A stretch of DNA of 64,000 bases, from assembly GCA_900291925.1 (NCBI GenBank), contig UWYS01000009.1:682001-746000 (forward strand), in the 5' to 3' direction. The DNA is from Thecaphora thlaspeos (Eukaryota; Basidiomycota; Ustilaginomycetes; Urocystidales; Glomosporiaceae). Position 1 is the stretch's first letter, and each line of letters opens with the position of its first letter. Below, in pieces: positions 58,217 to 64,000 of the stretch. The notes beneath the pieces are model-generated. The model was given only the letters and a program-made list of their open reading frames with translations. It was not told the DNA's origin and searched no databases. Position numbers and translations under genes: made by a program.

Positions 58217-60257
58217 TTAGGCATTGACAGGCTGGGTGATGTAGGGAGTGAGCTGGGAAGAAGCGCCATGTGCCCAGCTGCTGATCACTTGCACATGGTT
58301 GCTCTTGCTGTTGTAACCTCTGCTGTCTTGTCTGAAACAGAGGCAGGGGAGAGGAGATCAGCAAAGGGAAAGGTACGGAATGAGGTATCTACAAGGGAAG
58401 AATACTTGCTGTTGGTGATTTTGGCACTGTAGACACCGGTGTAATACTGGCACTGGTATGCTGTTGCTTGACCGTTGAGCAAAAGAAGGAAGATTTTGGC
58501 AGGCAGCAGAGGATGGGAGAGGGTATGGCCGCATGTTGGAGGAGAGGAGATGACAGATCAATGAGTGTACCATCCTCTTCCTCTTTGAGATCTCCCTTGG
58601 ATCTCTATAGGGAGAGCAAAGGAGGACAACTAACAGTTGAACATGTTGCAGTTCTTCTTGATGCCATTGTAGAAGGCCTGGTTGGCTGTGAACTTCTCAC
58701 AGAGGGTCTTGCAGAGGGTGGGGTTGGCAATGCCAGTCATGGGACTAGGGTTGGTGATGAGAGGGTCAACACCACCATTTGCAGTGATCTGATCCTGTCT
58801 GAGACAAGTGGAAGTGGGGAGACTGATGGGTGCATCAAATCCAGGTACCATCTTGGGGACAAAGGCATCTTGGTTGTAGAAGGTGATGCCAGACAGGGTA
58901 GGATAGAACTGCTTGTACCACTGTCCTGCATTGGTGGTGTCAGTGGTGTTGAGCAGGTAGCTGTAGAGCAAACCCTTGATCCATACTGTGGTGTCTGGAT
59001 TGGGAATTTGATCAGTAGCCTGGATGATGGATGTGTGCTATATAGGTCAGATGTGAGTAAAGTTGTGGCCTCTGATGATGCCTGTTTGCTCAAGAGGCCT
59101 TTAGGTGAGGAAGCAGTGCTGTACAAAGGGGGAGGTTCAGCAGGGGCAAAGTGGATCTGCTTTGCCATGTTTGACACACAAGGATATGCGTTGTCCATGT
59201 TGTTGTGGTGGCAGCAGCTATGGGTGCAGTGTGGTGTTGCAAACAATAATACAGTACAGTAACATAAAAACAATAATAACTCCATGTGGGGGACATCATT
59301 CAGGCTTTATGGGTGCTGTTTGAAAAGTACTGCCACAAGAGCCAGCAACAACAGAGTCGGATTGGGGATGATGTGGGAAAGAGAAAAGCAAGAGGGATGC
59401 AACAAAGAGCGTCTCAGCCCATTACACAAAGATGTAGACTAGAGGCTGGAAGAGGAAAGATGGCTAGATGCAGAAGGTATCCCAGCTTTACACACCAAGA
59501 GGGACATAGTGAAGAGGTAACCACAAATGCGTGCAGTGGCCATTGAGACAGTGCTGATGGATCAGGTGGGGCCAACCTGGTGCCAGGGAGGGTCACAAGC
59601 TTAGCTGCTGATGGTGACATTGGTGAAGTGGCCCTTGAAGTCTGTGATGAGCAAGTTGCAGGACGCCTTGATGCTGTTGACAATGGTGCACAAGGCAGAC
59701 AACAAGTTGGCAGTGGTACCATTGATGGCAGAAGGTGCATTGTCCCTAGCCTCGATTTTGTCTTGCTTGGATGTAGAGCTGGCACTGTAGTGACAAGCCA
59801 TCTTCCAGTTGGTCCAATGGAAGTATTCATGGTTCTTGAACAACATGATGCCTATCCATTCTGCAGGGAACTAAACATTCTTGCCAATGGGTAGAGTGAA
59901 GGAGCTGATGATGATGCTGTTGCAGTAGGCCATGAGCTTGGTGGAAATGGTGATGTTGGCGGAAATCATGTTGGCCATGAAGCCATGGGCTGTCATGATA
60001 GCACCATAGTAGTGGATGAGCAAGTGAAGGCCTGGATATGCATGCGAGGCATTGGGCTTGTCATAGCTCCCCACCATGTTTTTAACATTGTAGCTGTTCA
60101 GCTGGTCACCCCAATAGGTCAAGGTTGTGTACCAGCCATTCCACATCTTAGCATAAAGGCCTGCAGCAAACAAAGACAGAGAGGATGTTAGCCACCAAGT
60201 CAGATATTGCACCTGGCCTCTTTGACCATGTGGCCTTCTCTTGGGTTGGAGAAACAC
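58217..60257 (-). pseudogene. Unrecognised gene family, copy 1 (probably decayed)
   Basis: Fragments in minus-strand order. The N-terminal half (60160-59595) has KMWNGWYTTLTYWGDQLNSY, KNMVGSYDKPNASHAYPGLH and GFMANMISANITIS, then an in-frame TAG just before FPAEW. The C-terminal half (about 59050-58217) has WIKGLLYSYLLNTTDTTNAG, ITANGGVDPLITNPSPMTG, CKTLCEKF, NCNMFN, then NGQATAYQCQYYTGVYSA and QDSRGYNSKSNHVQVISSWA, ending QPVNA. Spaced cysteines with a final CQYY-type block faintly resemble fungal apple/PAN-like secreted domains; the function is unknown. The last intron (58405-58332) is normal. The intron after MFN has a GTTAGT donor, but I see no AG acceptor where homology resumes. With the internal stop, this suggests decay. 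Only its 3' end (58217-58450) keeps CpG. Confidence 0.45.
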
Positions 60258-60299
60258 TGGACATGCAATGCCTGGCAGGTATACCCCATGACACTATCA

Positions 60300-60879
60300 C
60301 ACACACTCTCTCTCTCTGGTATGAAAACACTCACTATAAGCTGTGTTTCCAGAGATAAAGGTGGAGCTGTTGGCATCATCTCACGTCAAGCATCCAGTCC
60401 TGAGTCTGGGTGCATGTGCCTTGGTGCAGGATTTTCCTCAGTCCGCAGTTGCGCAGCGCCAGGGGTGTGGCAAGGACATAGGGTGTGAGTTGGGGAGCAG
60501 TGTTGTAGGTCCAGCTTCTGACAAAATGTTGCCCTTGGCATCATAGCCCCCTGTGTTGGTGGCAATATTGGAGCCATAGATGTTTGAGTAGTACTGGCAT
60601 TGCCAGCTGGTGGCCTGACCATTGGTGGCAAGGAGAAAGATGTTGAACATTTTGCAGTTCTTCTTGATGCCGTTGTAGTAGGCCTGATCAGCCATGTACT
60701 TTTTGCACAGCATCTTGCAGATGAACAGGTCCAGAACACCAGTCATGGGGCTGGGCATGGTGATAAGCAGGTCAATACTGCCATTGGCATTGACCTGTAC
60801 CTGCCTCAGCTGGATTGCGCCAGGAAGACTGGTGGGACCCATGAAGCTGGCAATTGCCTTGGGCATGAAAGGTTGTTGG
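60300..60879 (-). pseudogene. Same gene family, copy 2, C-terminal half (truncated)
   Basis: It is paralogous to the 59050-58217 segment of copy 1: LPGAIQLRQVQVNANGSIDL, PSPMTG, CKMLCKKYMADQAYYNGIKK, NCKMFNIFLLATNGQATSWQ, CQYYSNIYGSNIATNTGGYD. Here MFN and IFLL are joined without an intron. Homology stops at 60880, exactly where the 690-bp repeat begins, so the gene is broken there. The matching N-terminal half lies on the other side of the repeat, at 61.7-62.4 kb. Confidence 0.5.
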
Positions 60880-61585
60880 TGTAACAGCAGCAGTTGTTGG
60901 GTGTAGCAACTTGCCTGGCTGGGAGGAAGTCTACAGGCCTACTTGCTCCCTGCTAAGGAAGTCGCTCTTGCTCAAGGGCTGTTGCTGCTTTGGTGCCCAC
61001 ATCAAAGGGTGGAGCAATACTCAGTGGTAGTCTAGTTCAGCTGGCAATGCTAGCGGGCACCGTTTGCAAGCATGTTGTGAGTGTGGGGAAGATGGTGGGG
61101 ATTATATTGATGTTGCAATGTATGTCGATGGTTGTGGCTATGCTAGCGATGCATCATCAGGCTCTCCACAGCCAATGTGGCAAGCTTGTAACAGCTGTGT
61201 ATTGACTAGACTGGATGCCAGATCCAGTCCTTGTCCCTAGATTGGCTTAGCTATATGTACAAGTGGCCACCTTGCCTTCATATCCTGTTGCCTGATGGTC
61301 GCACCCAGTAACAATAGCCCTTGCGCACTTGTCCCAACAATGCCTGGTGCACCAGCTTGATGTACCTTGCCCCCAATGGTCCTCCCCAATGCCTGGCCTG
61401 CATCCAACTCTGGCCATGCCATTTGCCCTTCATGTGTGGTTATCTTTGCCATCTGGTTGTCTTTGCCATTGCCCTGCGCTGGCTATTCCCCAGCGACTTG
61501 GTCTTGTGACAGTAGGTCTCTGTCTTCTGACAAGAGACTTACTTGCCCAAGAGCAAGTTGCTGTCTGCACTGGCTAGCCATGACA
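60880..61585. repeat. 690-bp dispersed repeat, copy 2
   Basis: It aligns with 11980-12669 from GTAACAGCAGCAG to GCCATGAC on the same strand, with scattered substitutions and small indels. It interrupts copy 2 of the gene family between its two halves. Confidence 0.8.
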
Positions 61586-61699
61586 GCAAATACATCATTC
61601 ACAAGCATAATAATGGAAGAGATGACTATGACAACTCCATCAAGCCCACACTACCTTTCTTCTCAACCAATCTCCACCTCTGCAACTCGACCTATGTCT

Positions 61700-62364
61700 G
61701 CACCTTGGGCTGATAGTACATAATTGTCTTGAAGTTAGTAAAGTCCATAGGATCCAAGAACTGGAACCAATTGACATTCCTCCAAGTTTCTGGGAACTTT
61801 ACATGTTTACCCTTTTTGAACGTGACTATTCCAAGGTCACTGTTTGCATCAAAGGCGCAAATCAATCCGTCCATCAGGAAGTCTGCAGAGAGGAGGTTGG
61901 CCTTGAAGCCTCTGTTGGCACAGGGGAAAGCATAGGCGAGGAAAAAATGTTCCAGCATGGCAGGAGAGGACATGCAGTGAGGTGATGGAGGGAGGAGGAT
62001 TGGGGATTGGAGTGATCAGACCTGTATTGTAGGATCCAGGTACTTGTCTGCATCTGCCAAAGGCAATCCCATTGATTGTTGACCAGCTGTTCCAACAATC
62101 TGCTTTGTAGACTGTCAAAAGGTCAATGAAAGGGTGGTCAGGACCTTTGGTCACCTGTTGAGGTAATCACCTCAACTAGATGGACAAGGGCTCCATATGA
62201 AGTCTCACTTCTGCTAGGGTTTGACCACCATCAAAGTTCCATACCTCATTTGCAGTCAAGTCAGGGATGTCATTGGTGAAATTGACAGCCCAGTCCTGCA
62301 TCTGAGCACAAGGTCCGAGACTGAGCGTCTTGTCAATGTTCTTCCTGTTGAAACATTCCTCCAA
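61700..62364 (-). pseudogene. Same gene family, copy 2, N-terminal half
   Basis: Minus-strand pieces: MQDWAVNFTNDIPDLTANEV and WNFDGGQTLAEVRLHM (62364-62176), then TKGPDHPFIDLLTVYKADCW, NSWSTINGIAFGRCRQVPGS (62154 to about 62030), a probable intron, then GFKANLLSADFLMDG and KHVKFPETWRNVNWF with FTNFKTIMYY (about 61950-61700). The last block matches copy 1 (GFMANM, FPAEW, HWTNWKMACHYSA). The function is unknown. The frame changes between pieces; some are introns and some may be damage. Confidence 0.4.
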
Positions 62365-62967
62365 CTAAACATGCTAGAGCATGCACAACCTCAGCAGGAC
62401 ACCGGTCATTCCTGCAGAATCAATGCCAACTCTGGACCTGACATCTTGGCCCTAAGTTGAGACCTATTGGGGACACAAAAGTTGGAGTCAATATGCAGAG
62501 GGATGCATTGGACTTCAACAGATTGCTGTCAAGTTCATCCAAACCAGCAAAGTCCAATGATTGGCTATGGAAGATGCCCCTCCATAGCCACTCATGTCTT
62601 CCCTTCACCTTCCTCCTTAGATAGACATTGAGTATGGCCTGTAGCTGACTGTTGTGGACAACAAAGTCCCGACTCTCCATACAGCAAGACCACGCTGTAT
62701 GGGTCCCAGGATCCACCTTGGGTGGACAACAAGTTGTATATATAGTCAGCAACTTGTGGACTTAGTCAACATCTCTTTCCTCATCAAATCATCATCTCTT
62801 CATCCCACTTCCAAGAGGTTCGGCTTCTTTTCTTTTCTTCCCTTTGACTTGGCCCAAGTCAACTCCTACTTTACCCTCTCAACAGCTGTCTGTGCTGTGC
62901 ACCCAACCTGCCACAGAGACATCTTTTATCCACAGAATAGCAATGAGGATAATTGGACAACTTCAAC
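62365..62967. other. CpG-poor spacer between gene family and amine oxidase
   Basis: Nothing is recognised. A CTATATAT-type stretch lies near 62733-62745 in the context GTTGTATATATAGTC, a possible TATA box. Confidence 0.35.
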
Positions 62968-64000
62968 CTAGTCTTTGAGTAGACAACTACACCAGTTGTG
63001 TTGTTGGCTTACCGCAGTTTTCCCATTACTCCTTTCAATACCCTTGTCTGTGGGAGAGGGCTCCAACAAGGGAAAGCTGTTGGGAGAGCAGAGTGAAGAG
63101 ACAATGAGCATTGTCAAGTCAAACAGGTCCAAGAGGCTGCTAGATGAGAGATCAGAGGGGGAGGTGGAGGATGAGGCTTGGTAGGTGGGGAGGACCATGA
63201 ATGTGCTGACCTCATTGTCCCACCACACCTGGTCATAGGAGAGGAGGACCTTGTTGAGGTTTCCAACATAGGTGCGCAATTGCAAGTAGAAGGAGGGCAA
63301 AGGTTCAATGCCATCAGTAGTTGGTGCACCAAAAGACAGCAAGGGCAATAGCAAGAGGGACTGAAAGCACTCACAATGATAGCCTGCCTCCTCTTTGGCA
63401 GGCTGGGCTTAAAGATGCTGACGTTCTCCTTGAGGTAGACAAGGGGGACAGAGCAGATGGCCGTCTTTGCCTTGAACCTGATGCTCTCCTTGTTGACCTC
63501 TGCCATGGTTGAGACAACAACACTCCTTCCATTGTTGCTGAGTGCAATCTGGTCAACAACCTTGGAGGTCTGAATTTCTGCACCAAGCAATACAGCCTTG
63601 TCAGCAACCTTGTTGATGAGCCAGGTGAAGCCACTGGCAGGGGTGGCATTGGTTCCAGCATAGCTGTTCTCAAGGCCATTGAAGCAGAGGCCAACCTGCT
63701 TGAGCATTGCACCAAGGGGTATGTGGAGAGAGCATGTGAGGCCAACTGCATGCTTCTGCTTGTTGGACGAGAGTCCTTTGAAGAGTGGCAAGGAAGGCCC
63801 AATGAGGAAGGATGCAAGCAACTGGTTGGGCTGGGGCTAAGCATGACCCTGGTTCTGAGCAAGGTCCTTTGTGGCAGCCTGTGCTGCTGCAAGGTTGCTG
63901 CCAATCTTGGCAATGAGCTTGGGTGAGAGGGGTCCCTGAGGGCCAAATATGACGGTTCTTGTGGGCTTGGGTATGTGTGCCTTGATGCTGTATTACTCAA
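62968..64000 (-). CDS. FAD-dependent amine oxidase (polyamine/monoamine oxidase type), partial
   Basis: The gene runs off the right edge, so the FAD-binding N-terminus is not seen. Minus-strand blocks: FTWLINKVADKAVLLGAEIQ, TSKVVDQIALSNNGRSVVVS, then FKAKTAICSVPLVYLKENV and FKPSLPKRRQAI, which correspond to the substrate/FAD region of amine oxidases (usually VPLGVLK and FxPxLPxxKxxAI). After an intron comes YVGNLNKVLLSYDQVWWDNE followed by FMVLP. A TAG at 63839-63837 lies in the upstream frame between QNQGHA and PNQLLASF, and no AG acceptor is obvious before YVGNLNK. Either introns are arranged differently or the gene is decaying. The substrate is unknown. Confidence 0.55.

Noticed and set aside
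58219..59262. Plus-strand ORFs over the gene family (for example 58468-59262)
   Set aside because: The minus strand carries the paralogous protein blocks; the plus ORFs are complements.

Overview
The window is nuclear DNA from a filamentous or yeast-like fungus, most likely a basidiomycete. Ustilaginomycotina is my best guess, at low confidence. The evidence is GC-rich, CpG-rich housekeeping genes with several short introns each, beta-tubulin split after MREI, and typical fungal genes (TAD1, SNF1, YPP1, a hybrid histidine kinase). I placed exon junctions by hand from splice sites, reading phase and family motifs. No search was run.

Layout. 0-10 kb: 3' end of PEX7 (+); HSP10 (-) and HSP60 (+) head to head; MAGO (-) and a SWAP/SURP splicing-factor-like gene (+) head to head; a fatty acid hydroxylase/sterol desaturase family gene (-). 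10.4-13.0 kb: island 1, CpG-poor, with a Mutator-like (MULE) transposase relic and a 690-bp repeat that recurs at 60.9 kb. 13.2-25.5 kb: hybrid histidine kinase (-), SNF1 kinase (-), a hypothetical gene (+) and TAD1 (-). 25.9-34.9 kb: island 2, CpG-poor, with a 5'-truncated LINE (reverse transcriptase plus RNase H) followed by a Ty3/gypsy element (gag, protease, RT, RNase H, integrase), both dead. 35.4-57.6 kb: NAPE-PLD-like metallo-hydrolase (+), AYR1-like short-chain dehydrogenase (-), a 1075-aa polyQ protein (+), a CurA/PTGR-type reductase (-), a perfect 104-bp tandem repeat, ARP10 (+), beta-tubulin (+) and YPP1 (+). 58.2-64 kb: island 3, CpG-poor, with two tandem copies of an unrecognised cysteine-containing gene family on the minus strand, the second copy split by the 690-bp repeat, then part of a flavin amine oxidase gene.

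The strongest theme is two-speed sequence evolution. The three islands have lost nearly all CpG to TpG/CpA, while genes next to them keep it. A 101-bp repeat pair shows this directly: one copy has 8 CpG, the other none. Several catalytic aspartates in the retroelements now read asparagine where the preceding codon ends in C, and stay aspartate where it does not. This is what CpG-directed mutation (a RIP-like process, or deamination of methylated C) would leave. At 58.2-58.6 kb the depletion begins inside a host-type gene.

I saw no tRNA, rRNA or CRISPR array.
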